Notes: generated by a model from the sequence alone, not told the origin. A stretch of DNA of 64,000 bases from Opitutaceae bacterium (GCA_030693515.1 JAUYAK010000029.1:1-64000); one strand, 5' to 3'; positions 52,639 through 61,989 are shown, counted from the stretch's first letter. A program made the numbers and translations.

Positions 52639-52941
52639 ATGTCATTTGCGAAATTCCAGGAATCGATCGCGCGCGACGCGGCCCCGGCCGCGGACACGGG
52701 TGGGGCGCGGCAAGCGCTCTGGCACGATGCGCGCGGTGACTGGGACGCGGCGCACAACGCCGCGCAGGACGACCACAGTCGCGAGGGCTCGTGGGTCCAC
52801 GCCTACCTGCACCGCAAGGAAGGCGACGAGGGCAACGCCGGCTACTGGTATGCACGGGCCGGCCGTCGCGCACCGGCCAGCGGCACGACGCTCGCGGCCG
52901 AGTGGGAACAGATTGCGCGGGCGCTGAGCGGGGAGAAGTAG
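52639..52941 (+). CDS. small conserved-looking protein of unknown function
   Basis: A 100-residue protein (ATG 52639, MSFAKFQESIARDAAPA) with a central block ALWHDARGDWDAAHNAAQDD and GSWVHAYLHRKEGDEGNAGYWYARAG. The second half is made of the W/H/Y-rich helical pattern. Similar short proteins without a defined function occur in several phyla, to my recognition. It is divergent from birA with 45 bases between them. Its TAG stop is part of the GTAG head of the palindrome at 52938-53018, so the palindrome may have landed at the end of the gene. Confidence 0.75.
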   Translation: MSFAKFQESIARDAAPAADTGGARQALWHDARGDWDAAHNAAQDDHSREGSWVHAYLHRKEGDEGNAGYWYARAGRRAPASGTTLAAEWEQIARALSGEK

Positions 52942-53018
52942 CGGCGGGCATCCCTGCCCGCCGTGGTTTGGCGAACACCCCTGATCCCGAGTCGGCGGGC
53001 AGGGACGCCCGCCGCTAC
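52938..53018. repeat. GTAG-headed inverted palindrome pair
   Basis: Left unit: GTAG (52938-52941) then CGGCGGGC-ATCCCT-GCCCGCCG ending at 52963. Right unit, on the other strand: GTAG with CGGCGGGC-GTCCCT-GCCCGCCG (52993-53018). The two units differ only at one loop base, and 29 bases separate them. The left TAG is the stop codon of the 100-residue gene. Confidence 0.85.
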
Positions 53019-53048
53019 GCGGAGCCGTGCGGCCGCGCGCGGCCCGCG

Positions 53049-53684
53049 TCATTTCGCGCTGCCGCTTTTGGCCCAGCCAAAATCGCTCGAGCGGAGGAAG
53101 GTCTGCTGGGCTTCCTTCAGGATGTAGGTGCCTTGGGCGGAGTCGGATTTCGCGGCGGCGGCGGCGGCTTCGTTGAGGCTGGCCATATTTTGGAGGCGTT
53201 CGTCCTCGGCATACATGGCGAGGGCGCGCGCCTCGTTGGTCATTGTGAGAAACGGGATGCGGAAACGGTTCAGCACCTGATCGGTCTCGGTGATGTAGCG
53301 CTTCATCGCGATGTCGGCGAGGCCCTTTTGGGTATGCACCGCCCGTTCGGACAGAATCGCAGGCTTCTTTTCCAGCACCAGGTATTTCGGCAGGCGCACG
53401 ATGCTGTTCTTGGGTTTGTCGATATCGCGGGCGTCGGGCAGTTCTTCCTCCGGTTTCGGCTCCGGCTTGGGCGGAGGCGGGGCAAACGTGGGCGCGGCCT
53501 GGGCGAGCGCGGCGGCGACTTCGGGCGAGATGACACGCGTGCGACGAGGAGCAGAGGGCTTTTCGTCCTCCTTTTTCTGCTGGAGGAGGGGTGAAGCGGG
53601 GGGCGCGCTCTGCGCCCGGACGGCTGGCCCGGACGGCGCGGCGATCAGGGCGCAGGCAAACGTGAGCGGAAGGAGGCGGCGCAT
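53049..53684 (-). CDS. secreted protein of unknown function
   Basis: The 211 residues start MRRLLPLTFACALIAAPSGPAVRA, a clear signal peptide. A proline- and charge-rich linker (KPEPKPEEELPDARD) follows, then a mostly helical C-terminal domain (LADIAMKRYITETDQVLNRFRIPFLTMTNEARALAMYAED). No family was recognised. It is divergent from the SGNH-DUF1080 gene with 137 bases between, which hold no clear promoter. The stop lies 30 bases after the palindrome at 52938-53018. Confidence 0.65.
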   Translation of the reverse strand: MRRLLPLTFACALIAAPSGPAVRAQSAPPASPLLQQKKEDEKPSAPRRTRVISPEVAAALAQAAPTFAPPPPKPEPKPEEELPDARDIDKPKNSIVRLPKYLVLEKKPAILSERAVHTQKGLADIAMKRYITETDQVLNRFRIPFLTMTNEARALAMYAEDERLQNMASLNEAAAAAAKSDSAQGTYILKEAQQTFLRSSDFGWAKSGSAK

Positions 53685-53821
53685 GATAGGGTGGGAGAAA
53701 CGTGAAGTCGCGGCAGGTTCCGTGCAAGACCGGGAATCACCGGCGGCGTCTGCCGGGCGAGGAACGTATTTGACGCAAGGTGCGGTCTGTTCGCAACGTC
53801 CCAGCACCCCTTTTCCCCCGC

Positions 53822-55078
53822 ATGACATTTCGCTCCCTGCTCCTGTCCGCCCTCGTCGTGGGCTGCGCTTGGCCGCTCGCCGGCCAGCCCGCCCGGTTTC
53901 AGCTGCCCGCCACCGACGAAGGCCTGCCGGGCGCCGGCCCGATCCGGCGCTACGAGTGGTTCCAGAAACTCTGGACCGAGCGCCGCACCGGCTGGGCCGC
54001 CCGCGTGCGGCAGGATCAGGGCGCGGTGGTGTTCCTGGGCGATTCGATCACGCAGGGGTGGGGCACGGTGCCCGGCGCAGCCTTCCTCGGCGTCAAGATC
54101 GCCAACCGCGGCATCAGCGGCGACACTACCCGCGGCGTGCTCATCCGGCTCCAGGAGGACGTGATCGCGCTCAATCCCAAGGGCGTCGTCCTCCTCATCG
54201 GCACCAATGATCTCGAGGAAGGCGCCGCGCCCGAGACGATCGCCGGCAATCTCCGGCTCATCATCGCCGAGCTGCGCAAGGCCAATCCCGCGATGCCGCT
54301 CGTGCTGTGCAACGTGATGCCCAGTTCCGCTACGAAGAAGCGCCCCGACGACCCGATCAAAAAAATCAACCAGCTCTACTACGCCGCGATCAAGGACGAG
54401 CCGCAGATCACGTTTCTCGACACGTGGGCGCTGTTTGCCGACGCCAAGGGCGACGCCAAACCCGAGGAGTTTCCCGACCTGCTCCACCCGAATCCCGCGG
54501 GCTATTTCAAGTGGGCCGCCGCGCTCCGGCCGGTGCTCGAGACGACAGGCCTCGTGCCCGCGTGGCCCGACGACTTCACGCCGGAGCCCGGGTTCGAGTC
54601 CCTCTTCAATGGCCGCGATCTCACGGGCTGGGGTTATGAGACCGGTCCGGCCTTCGACGGCAAAACCACGAGTCCCGATGGCCGCTACGCTGCGGCGGCG
54701 GGCCGCCTGGTCGTGACCGTGGCGAGACAGGAGCGCGCTTACACGAAGCTGTGGACGACCCGGAAGTTCCCGCGCGACTTCACGCTGAAGCTCGAATTCC
54801 GCGCGAGCCCCAACGCCGACAGCGGCGTCTTCGTCCGCGCGCCGCAGCTGCAGGTGCGCGACTATCTCATCGCCGGTCCCTACACTTCACTGAAAAACTA
54901 TCGCCCGCTTGACTGGAACGAGGTGATCGTGACCGTGCGCGGTGGTGTGGCGCGAGCCACCTGCAACGGTGAAGTGCTGGTGGAGGCGTTTCCCGTGCCT
55001 GCGACCGGCTCCATCGGCCTCGAGAGCGACCGGGGCCAGCTCGAGTATCGCCGCATTCGTGTGCAAGAAGCCCGTTAA
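53822..55078 (+). CDS. secreted SGNH hydrolase fused to a DUF1080 (3-keto-glycoside hydrolase) domain
   Basis: The 418 residues start with a signal peptide (MTFRSLLLSALVVGCAWPLAG). The first domain (about 50-250) is an SGNH/GDSL esterase: FLGDSITQGW (catalytic Ser), ANRGISGDT, IGTNDLEEG (Asn), and LLHPNPAGY (Asp-x-x-His type D/H pair). The second (about 265-418) is DUF1080/PF06439: FESLFNGRDLTGW, LKLEFRASPNADSGVFVRAP, NEVIVTVRGGVARATCNGE and IGLESDRGQLEYRRIRV. PF06439 members include enzymes that cleave 3-keto-glycosides. The start at 53822 gives the best signal peptide. It precedes a GMC dehydrogenase and its small subunit, a likely functional unit. Confidence 0.85.
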   Translation: MTFRSLLLSALVVGCAWPLAGQPARFQLPATDEGLPGAGPIRRYEWFQKLWTERRTGWAARVRQDQGAVVFLGDSITQGWGTVPGAAFLGVKIANRGISGDTTRGVLIRLQEDVIALNPKGVVLLIGTNDLEEGAAPETIAGNLRLIIAELRKANPAMPLVLCNVMPSSATKKRPDDPIKKINQLYYAAIKDEPQITFLDTWALFADAKGDAKPEEFPDLLHPNPAGYFKWAAALRPVLETTGLVPAWPDDFTPEPGFESLFNGRDLTGWGYETGPAFDGKTTSPDGRYAAAAGRLVVTVARQERAYTKLWTTRKFPRDFTLKLEFRASPNADSGVFVRAPQLQVRDYLIAGPYTSLKNYRPLDWNEVIVTVRGGVARATCNGEVLVEAFPVPATGSIGLESDRGQLEYRRIRVQEAR

Positions 55079-55099
55079 CCCCTCCCCGAAAAAATTCCC

Positions 55100-56815
55100 A
55101 TGGCCAACATCCAAGGCGCAGGCACCAAGCAAAACACCTACGACGCCATCGTCGTCGGCTCCGGCATCAGCGGCGGCTGGGCCGCGAAGGAGCTCACTGA
55201 AAAGGGCCTCAAGACCCTCGTCCTCGAGCGCGGTCGCGACGTGAAGCACGGCGATTACCCGACCGCGATGAAGGATAGCTGGGAATTCGAAGGCCGCACC
55301 AAGCCCGCGCTCGCCGATGTCGCGAAGCAGCAAAAGCAAAATCGCACCGGCTACACGACTCATCCCGCGACCGCGCACTGGTTCGTCAACGACCTCGAGA
55401 ATCCCTACTCCGAGGACAAGCCCTTCGACTGGATGCGCGGCTACCACGTCGGCGGCCGTTCGCTCACCTGGGGCCGGCAGTCGTATCGTTTCAGCGATCT
55501 CGATTTCGAGGCCAACGCGAAGGACGGCGTCGCCGTCGACTGGCCCATTCGCTACGCCGACATCGCGCCCTGGTATGACTACGCGGAGCGCTTCGCCGGC
55601 ATCAACGGCAACCGCGACGGCCTCGCGCAGCTCCCCGACGGGCAGTTCCTCCCGCCGATGGAGATGAACTGCCTCGAGACGCAGGTGCGCGACCGCATCA
55701 AGTCCTCCTTCGGCGGCCGCGCGATGATCATCGGCCGCTCCGCCAATCTCACGCAGCCGCACAACGGCCGCGGCAATTGCCAGTTTCGCAACCGCTGCAG
55801 CCGCGGCTGCCCCTACGGCGCCTACTTCTCCAGCAACGCCGCTACGCTCCCCGCCGCCTACGCCACCGGCAACCTCACGCTCCGCCCCTTCTCGATCGTC
55901 AACGGCCTGATCTACGACAAGGACAAGGGCCGCGCCACCGGCGTGCGCGTGATCGACGCCGAGACCAACGAGGTCATCGAGTTTCACGCCAAGGTGATCT
56001 TCCTCTGCGCCTCGGCCATCGCCTCGACGTTCATTTTGCTCAACTCGAAGTCGGACCGTTTCCCCAACGGCCTGGGCAACGACAGCGGCGAGCTCGGGCA
56101 CAACCTGATGGACCACCACTTCAAGGTCGGCGCCACGGGCCTCTCGGACGAGTTTGCCGACCGCTATTATCGCGGCCACCGGCCCAACGGCATCTACATC
56201 CCGCGCTTCCGCAACATCGACAAGGCGAGCACGCGCAAGGACTACCTCCGCGGCTTCGGTTACCAAGGCAGCGCGAGCCGCGCCGACTGGACGCTCGGCA
56301 TCAAGGAACTCTCCCTCTTCGGCGGCAAGCTGAAGGCCGACCTCATCGCGCCCGGCCCCTGGCGCATGGGCATCGGCTCGTGGGGCGAGTGCCTGCCCTA
56401 CCACGCCAACAAGCTTTATCTGAACACCGCCGTGCGCGACAAATGGGGCCAGCCCACCGTGACCTTCGACTGCGGCTGGAAGGAAAACGAACTCGCGATG
56501 CGCAAGGACATGAAGCAATCCGCGATCGAGATGCTCGAAGCCGCGGGCCTGAAGAACGTGACCGGTTTCGACGATGTGGGTGCAAGCAATCCCGGTAACT
56601 GCATCCACGAGATGGGCACCGCGCGCATGGGCCGCGATCCCAAGACCTCGGTGCTCAACAAGTGGAACCAAGTCCACACCGCGCCCAACGTCTTCGTGAC
56701 CGACGGCGCGTGCATGACCTCCAATGCGTGCGTCAACCCCTCGCTCACCTACATGGCGCTGACCGCGCGCGCCGCCGATCACGCCGTAGGCGAACTCAAG
56801 AAACAGAACCTCTGA
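55100..56815 (+). CDS. GMC-family FAD-dependent sugar/alcohol dehydrogenase
   Basis: The 571 residues show the FAD-binding GxGxxG (G20, G22, G25 in VVGSGISGG), the GMC signature region RGYHVGGRSLTWGRQSYR and the catalytic C-terminal motifs NCIHEMGTARMG and NACVNPSLTYMALTARA, which carry the active-site His and Asn. A cysteine group (C-x5-C-x3-C near 227-238) is also present. Its ending on VGELKKQNL is short. It lies 21 bases after the SGNH-DUF1080 gene and is followed by a gluconate-2-dehydrogenase subunit 3-like gene, the usual partner of membrane or periplasmic GMC enzymes that oxidise sugar C3. It has no N-terminal signal of its own. Confidence 0.9.
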   Translation: MANIQGAGTKQNTYDAIVVGSGISGGWAAKELTEKGLKTLVLERGRDVKHGDYPTAMKDSWEFEGRTKPALADVAKQQKQNRTGYTTHPATAHWFVNDLENPYSEDKPFDWMRGYHVGGRSLTWGRQSYRFSDLDFEANAKDGVAVDWPIRYADIAPWYDYAERFAGINGNRDGLAQLPDGQFLPPMEMNCLETQVRDRIKSSFGGRAMIIGRSANLTQPHNGRGNCQFRNRCSRGCPYGAYFSSNAATLPAAYATGNLTLRPFSIVNGLIYDKDKGRATGVRVIDAETNEVIEFHAKVIFLCASAIASTFILLNSKSDRFPNGLGNDSGELGHNLMDHHFKVGATGLSDEFADRYYRGHRPNGIYIPRFRNIDKASTRKDYLRGFGYQGSASRADWTLGIKELSLFGGKLKADLIAPGPWRMGIGSWGECLPYHANKLYLNTAVRDKWGQPTVTFDCGWKENELAMRKDMKQSAIEMLEAAGLKNVTGFDDVGASNPGNCIHEMGTARMGRDPKTSVLNKWNQVHTAPNVFVTDGACMTSNACVNPSLTYMALTARAADHAVGELKKQNL

Positions 56816-56831
56816 ACCTCGAACGCCGGCC

Positions 56832-57428
56832 ATGAACTCCTCTTCTCTTCCCGATTCTCCAGCCGCTCCCACCATGAACCGTCGCGAGGCGATCCAGCGC
56901 GCCGCGCTCCTGCTCGGTGTCGCGATCACGCCTTCGATTCTCCAAGGCGTGCTCCGCGCGCAGACGCCCGCGGCCGGCGCCAAGCCGCAGTTCCTCACCG
57001 CCGCGCAATTCGCGACCGCGAGCGCCGTGGCCGAGCGCATCCTCCCGCGCACCGACACGCCCGGCGCGATCGACGTCGGCGTGCCTGCCTTCATCGATCT
57101 CATGGCGGGGAAATACATGACCGATGCCGAGCGGCGCACCTTCACCGCCGGCCTTGCCGAGGTGGAGGCGAAGAGCGCGGCGGCGCATCAGGCGGCCTTC
57201 GGGAAACTCCCGGCCGCGCAACAGGACGCCCTGCTCACGGCGATGGCCGAGGCGGCGCAGCCCAAGCGCGGCACCTTCTTCCACCAAATCAAGGAACTGA
57301 CCATCCTCGGTTATTTCACCTCCGAACCCGTCGGGCGAAACGTGACGCACTACGATCCCATCCCCGGCCGCTACCAAGGCTGCATCCCGCTGGCCGAGGT
57401 CGGCAATCGGGCTTGGACGCGAAACTGA
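56832..57428 (+). CDS. gluconate 2-dehydrogenase subunit 3-like protein
   Basis: The 198 residues start with a leader and a twin-arginine-like motif (NRREAIQRAALLLGVAITPSIL, seen in part), then the family domain: FATASAVAERILPRTDTPGAIDVGVPAF, ELTILGYFTSEPVG and YQGCIPLAE. In this family the small subunit carries the export signal for the GMC enzyme, which has none, so both may leave by the Tat system as a pair. ATG at 56874 (14 codons later) is an equally good start. The gene is 16 bases after the GMC gene. It is followed by a GTGG-type palindrome. Confidence 0.87.
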   Translation: MNSSSLPDSPAAPTMNRREAIQRAALLLGVAITPSILQGVLRAQTPAAGAKPQFLTAAQFATASAVAERILPRTDTPGAIDVGVPAFIDLMAGKYMTDAERRTFTAGLAEVEAKSAAAHQAAFGKLPAAQQDALLTAMAEAAQPKRGTFFHQIKELTILGYFTSEPVGRNVTHYDPIPGRYQGCIPLAEVGNRAWTRN

Positions 57429-57443
57429 AGATACCGGCGAATG

Positions 57444-57520
57444 TTTCGTGGGAGGGGCTTTATGCCCCGACAGGTTTTTTCAAACGCGCTGAGTCGGGGC
57501 ATAAAGCCCCTCCCACGAAA
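57444..57520. repeat. perfect 28-base inverted palindrome pair, GTGG type
   Basis: Left arm 57444-57471 is TTTC-GTGGGA-GGGGC-TTTAT-GCCCC-GAC; the right arm 57493-57520 is its exact complement, separated by 21 bases. Each arm contains its own GGGGC/GCCCC hairpin with a TTTAT loop. It is the most intact member of the family in this window and lies between the small-subunit gene and the DUF1697 gene, where it could terminate both convergent transcripts. Confidence 0.9.
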
Positions 57521-57534
57521 AACTGCGGCGTGCA

Positions 57535-58083
57535 TCATCCGGGATAAAGCTCCGCCAGCTTCCGAATCGTCTTCAGATTGCGCATCGAGGATGAGGGCAG
57601 CTTGAGCGCGCGTAGCGCGGGGGAGGCCCACACCTTTGACTCGTGGGATTTAATGCCCCGGCAGAGCCAGAAATACTCGCGGCCTGTGACGTGAAACTCG
57701 TCCGTCGCGGTGCGCATCGCCGCGAGGCTCCGCGCCTGCGCCACCGGCAGCGGCGCGCCGAAGAAGCCGATGTGCACCGTGTTTTCCGGTGCTTCCATGT
57801 CGGCGCGCGCGAAGGGCCGCAGCGCGGCGAGCGCCGCGACTTCGGCGTGGGTGCGCACGAAGGTATCGACGTCATAGCCGAGCCGGGCCGCGAGGTGTTT
57901 TTCGATCTTCACCGCGAGCTTCAGCGGGTCGCGGGCGCGGTCGTCGAAGATCACGTTGCCGCTGGCAATGAAGGTCTCGACCCCGGTGCAGCCCAGTTCG
58001 ACAAAAAGTTCACAAAGGCGCTCCATCTTCAGCCGGCGGCGGCCGAGGTTGATGCCGCGGAGGAATGCGAGGTAACGGGGCAT
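57535..58083 (-). CDS. DUF1697 family protein
   Basis: The 182 residues begin MPRYLAFLRGINLGRRRLKMERL, the diagnostic DUF1697 opening, and continue with LGCTGVETFIASGNVIF, KIEKHLAARLGYDVDTFVRT and ENTVHIGFFGAPL. The family is a soluble alpha/beta protein of unknown activity with a ferredoxin-like fold. ATG 58083 is the natural start and leaves 111 bases to the divergent carbonic anhydrase gene. It ends just after the palindrome at 57444-57520. Confidence 0.92.
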   Translation of the reverse strand: MPRYLAFLRGINLGRRRLKMERLCELFVELGCTGVETFIASGNVIFDDRARDPLKLAVKIEKHLAARLGYDVDTFVRTHAEVAALAALRPFARADMEAPENTVHIGFFGAPLPVAQARSLAAMRTATDEFHVTGREYFWLCRGIKSHESKVWASPALRALKLPSSSMRNLKTIRKLAELYPG

Positions 58084-58194
58084 GGGGAAGGTGAACGCGA
58101 GAGGGGCTGCGCTTATTTGTGGCGTCAACCCTGCGCAGTTTCCGCACGTCTCCCGCCTGCGCCCGAGCGGGTGGCGGGCCGATGGGCTTGGGAC

Positions 58195-58959
58195 ATGCGT
58201 TTTATGAAAACCCGTCTGTTCGCCGCGCTCATCGGCCCGTTGTCGTGCCTTTCGTCCGCGTCGGACCACGCTTCTGCCAAGCCGAAAGTGGCGCCGGAGG
58301 CCGCACTCGAGATTCTGCTGGCGGGCAACCAGCGGTTTATGGTCGGCCGGCCGATGTTTCCCGACCAGAGCCCGAATCGCCGCCGTGAACTGGCCGCCGG
58401 TCAGAAGCCATTTGCGATTGTGCTGACGTGCGCGGATTCGCGCGTCGCGCCGGAGCTGTATTTCGACCAGGGCCTCGGCAATCTCTTCGTCGTCCGCAAC
58501 GCCGGCAACATCCTCAACGACCACACCATCGGCAGCATCGAGTATGCGGTCGAGCACCTGGGCTCGTCGCTGATTCTGGTCGTGGGCCATGGCAAATGTG
58601 GCGCGGTCGGTGCGGCGGTCGCAGGCGGTCATGCGCCCGGCCGCATCCCAAGCATCATCGAGTCGATCCTGCCGGCGGTGAAGGCCAGCGCCGGCGAGGC
58701 CGGCGATCCGGTGGACAACGCGATTCGCGCCAACGCCCGGCAGGTCGCCGCCGCGCTCGCGGTGTGCGCCCCGATTCTTGGCGACGCCGTGCAGCAGGGC
58801 CGGCTCAAGGTCATCCCCGCCCGCTACGATTTGGCGACCGGCCGCGTTGAAATCCTCTACGCCCAGCCCGCCGCTCCCGTGGCGGCCAAGGTCGCGCCCG
58901 TGCCGCACGGTGAAACCGTCGCGCACGCTGAGCCGGCCAAGCCGGCGGCGCACGAGTGA
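58195..58959 (+). CDS. exported beta-class carbonic anhydrase
   Basis: Carbonic anhydrase interconverts CO2 and bicarbonate. The 254 residues have a probable signal peptide (MRFMKTRLFAALIGPLSCLSSAS), then the beta-class domain: LTCADSRVAPE (zinc Cys, catalytic Asp-Arg pair), VVRNAGNIL and VVGHGKCGAV (zinc His and Cys). All ligands are present. The tail is Ala/Pro/His-rich (HAEPAKPAAHE). Export of a beta-class enzyme suggests it handles CO2 or bicarbonate in the periplasm. Start could also be ATG 58204. It precedes a palindrome and the convergent lgt gene. Confidence 0.88.
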   Translation: MRFMKTRLFAALIGPLSCLSSASDHASAKPKVAPEAALEILLAGNQRFMVGRPMFPDQSPNRRRELAAGQKPFAIVLTCADSRVAPELYFDQGLGNLFVVRNAGNILNDHTIGSIEYAVEHLGSSLILVVGHGKCGAVGAAVAGGHAPGRIPSIIESILPAVKASAGEAGDPVDNAIRANARQVAAALAVCAPILGDAVQQGRLKVIPARYDLATGRVEILYAQPAAPVAAKVAPVPHGETVAHAEPAKPAAHE

Positions 58960-58992
58960 GCATCGCGCGATAGCCCGACGGCGAGGTCCAAG

Positions 58993-59062
58993 GTAGGGCG
59001 GGTCTGTGACCCGCTCCGAAACGTTCGGCGCGCGCGAATGGGCGCGCCACAGACCCGCCTAC
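58993..59062. repeat. GTAG-headed inverted palindrome pair
   Basis: Left unit: GTAG (58993-58996) with GCGGGTC-TGT-GACCCGC ending at 59014. Right unit, opposite strand: GTAG with GCGGGTCTGTGGCGCGC (59042-59062), imperfect in its inner stem. The pair lies between carbonic anhydrase and lgt, 60 bases from the lgt stop. Confidence 0.8.
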
Positions 59063-59123
59063 CCAAGGCCACCGCTTTCGGTTTCGAATCGGGTCAGCGC
59101 TATGGCGCGATTCTCATTATGCT

Positions 59124-59945
59124 TCAGGCCGCCGGCCGCCGGACCGCGCGCACAATCAGCGCGAGGCCTGCGATGGCGAGGAAGAGGGAGTAGAACGTCC
59201 CGCGGCTGAGCCCGAACAGCAGCGACGCATCCGGCTCGCGAAAGACCTCGGCGATCATGCGCGCGACCGCGTAGGCCAGGAAGAATTCGCCGCTCAGGCG
59301 CCCCGGCTGCGTGCGCGCGACGTCGCTCCGCCAGAAGCGCCATTGCATCAGCACCAGCATCAGCAGGCCCTCGAGCGCGGCCGCGTAGAGCTGCGAGGGA
59401 TGCCGCGGCACCGCGGCCTGGCCGAGCGCGCGGTCGATTTCGTTGTGGGGAAAGATGACCGCCCACGCGACGTTCGAGGCTTTGCCGACGAGCTCGCCGT
59501 TGATGAAATTCGCCAGCCGGCCAAAGAGAAATCCCGCCGGCACCGTCGTGACGACGAGATCACCGGCACTGAGGAAAGAGGTCTTTTGTTTTCGCACCCA
59601 CCACCACAGGGCGAGCCCCACGCCCACAAAACCGCCATGACTGGCCATGCCGCCCTGCCATATCACGAAAAACGAGAGCGGATCGGAGATGAGGCTGCCC
59701 GGTTCGTAGAGCAGAAAATATCCGAGCCGCCCCCCCACGAGCACCCCCACGATCAGCACCGTGATGAGGTCTGAGATCGCGGTGGGGCCGTGGGGCGAGC
59801 GACCCTTTTTCCAATAGAGCCAGAGCAGCGCCACGGCCGCTGCGAAACCGGCCAGATACGCGAGACCGTAGTAGCGGATGCCAAAATTGTCCGAGAAGCG
59901 GACGAGGAACGGACTCCAGTCGTGGACCCAATGGGCGAGCGGCAT
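59124..59945 (-). CDS. lgt: prolipoprotein diacylglyceryl transferase
   Basis: Lgt moves diacylglycerol from phosphatidylglycerol to the lipobox Cys of prolipoproteins in the inner membrane. The 273 residues start MPLAHWVHDWSPFLVRF and show seven membrane helices and the conserved motifs: IRYYGLAYLAGF, GGRLGYFLLY, GGMASHGGFVGV and the signature GRLANFINGELVGK. ATG 59945 is preferred over a longer reading by family start. It is divergent from gcvT. A lipoprotein that could be a substrate is encoded at 15614-16255. Confidence 0.95.
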   Translation of the reverse strand: MPLAHWVHDWSPFLVRFSDNFGIRYYGLAYLAGFAAAVALLWLYWKKGRSPHGPTAISDLITVLIVGVLVGGRLGYFLLYEPGSLISDPLSFFVIWQGGMASHGGFVGVGLALWWWVRKQKTSFLSAGDLVVTTVPAGFLFGRLANFINGELVGKASNVAWAVIFPHNEIDRALGQAAVPRHPSQLYAAALEGLLMLVLMQWRFWRSDVARTQPGRLSGEFFLAYAVARMIAEVFREPDASLLFGLSRGTFYSLFLAIAGLALIVRAVRRPAA

Positions 59946-60046
59946 GACCAAACCGTGGCCGCGCCGTGCGCCCGCGCGCAATGCTGAACCCACCGGGGCG
60001 AAATCAGCCTTGCGGCGCGCGCCGCGCGACCCGCACCTTTCCGCGC

Positions 60047-61143
<1,097 letters not shown>

Positions 61144-61147
<4 letters not shown>

Positions 61148-61198
61148 GTCGGGCTTTACGCCCGACATTTTCATTGTCGGGGATAAACCCCGACCTAC
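61144..61198. repeat. GTAG-headed inverted palindrome pair inside the gcvT-gcvH gap
   Basis: Left unit: GTAG (61144-61147), then GTCGGGC-TTTAC-GCCCGAC ending at 61166. Right unit, opposite strand: GTAG then GTCGGGG-TTTAT-CCCCGAC (61176-61198). Each stem is a perfect 7-base pair. The left TAG is the gcvT stop codon. It splits two genes that are normally co-transcribed. Confidence 0.9.
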
Positions 61199-61213
61199 AG
61201 ATTGAATTTCCGC

Positions 61214-61597
61214 ATGAGCCACATCCCCGCTGACCTTCGCTACGCCAAATCGCACGAATGGGTGCGCGCCGAATCCGACGGCACCGTCACCATCGGCATC
61301 ACCGACTACGCGCAAAATTCCCTCGGCGACATCACCTACGTGCAGGTGCCCAAGGTCGGCGCGACGCTCAAGGCCGGCGAGACATTCGGCGTCGTCGAGT
61401 CCGTCAAGGCCGCGAGCGATCTCTATCTGCCGATCGCGGGCACCGTGGTGGCGGTGAACCCCGCGCTCGACAGCGCCCCCGAGACGGTGAACCGCGCGCC
61501 CTATGCCGAAGGCTGGATGTTGCGCGTGAAGCCCGCCGACGCCGGCAGTGTGGCCGCGCTGCTCGACGCCGCGGCCTACACCAAGCTCGTGAGCTAA
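61214..61597 (+). CDS. gcvH: glycine cleavage system H protein
   Basis: GcvH carries the aminomethyl group on a lipoyl-lysine arm between P, T and L proteins. The 127 residues match the usual length. The start ATG 61214 ([17 protein letters not shown]) is typical. The lipoyl lysine lies in the [15 protein letters not shown] block, and the end VRVxPxDxxEL-like '[18 protein letters not shown]' is present. It follows gcvT across the palindrome at 61144-61198. Nothing after it suggests gcvP. Confidence 0.96.
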   Translation: MSHIPADLRYAKSHEWVRAESDGTVTIGITDYAQNSLGDITYVQVPKVGATLKAGETFGVVESVKAASDLYLPIAGTVVAVNPALDSAPETVNRAPYAEGWMLRVKPADAGSVAALLDAAAYTKLVS

Positions 61598-61621
61598 GAG
61601 GCGTCGAAAAAGTCGCTGAAA

Positions 61622-61706
61622 GGTGGCGGGCGGCTCTCCGAGCCGCCCTGAGTGTGAGCCGCGGCTCGCCCTTGAACCCAGGCCGGCGCGGAGAGCCGGC
61701 CCCACC
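61622..61706. repeat. GTGG-type palindrome pair after gcvH
   Basis: Left unit: GGTGG then GGCGGCTC-TCC-GAGCCGCC (61622-61648). Right unit, opposite strand: GTGGGG with CCGGCTCTCCGCGCCGG (61681-61706). A third small palindrome, GAGCCGCGGCTC, lies between. The 392-base stretch from 61598 to 61989 holds only this repeat and the MutS-tail remnant. Confidence 0.7.
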
Positions 61707-61721
61707 GTTTCCACCAGGCTT

Positions 61722-61777
61722 TCAGAGCAAGCCGAGTTGCGAATCGGCGGCCGGGGCGACGGAGATTGTTTTTTGGC
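61722..61777 (-). pseudogene. orphan MutS C-terminal tail remnant
   Basis: The last 17 or so codons of this minus-strand frame read KTISVAPAADSQLGLL then stop. They match the last codons of the mutS remnant at 62796 ([16 protein letters not shown]). The DNA is similar over roughly 50 bases but clearly diverged, so this is an old copy. Upstream the frame no longer resembles MutS. The QLSLL-type end is the sliding-clamp binding motif of MutS. Confidence 0.55.
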
Positions 61778-61989
61778 CACGCTCGCTGCGGTGGCCTGCG
61801 GCGCTGACGGCCCGTGCATCGAGTCGCACGTCGAGCCCGCCAAGGGCATCGGCGACGATCCGAAGCAGGCGCTCACGCCGGAGGTCCTCAGGAAAACCAT
61901 CACGCAGGCGCGGCAGCTCTGGGCGATTCAGCGCGACCCTCCGGAGGCTGAGGAACGTGCGCTTGACGAATGTGGCTGCATGAGGCCAC

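Noticed and set aside
59946..60046. Glycine riboswitch upstream of gcvT
   Set aside because: The 101-base gap is too short for the usual tandem aptamer, and no conserved aptamer sequence is seen.
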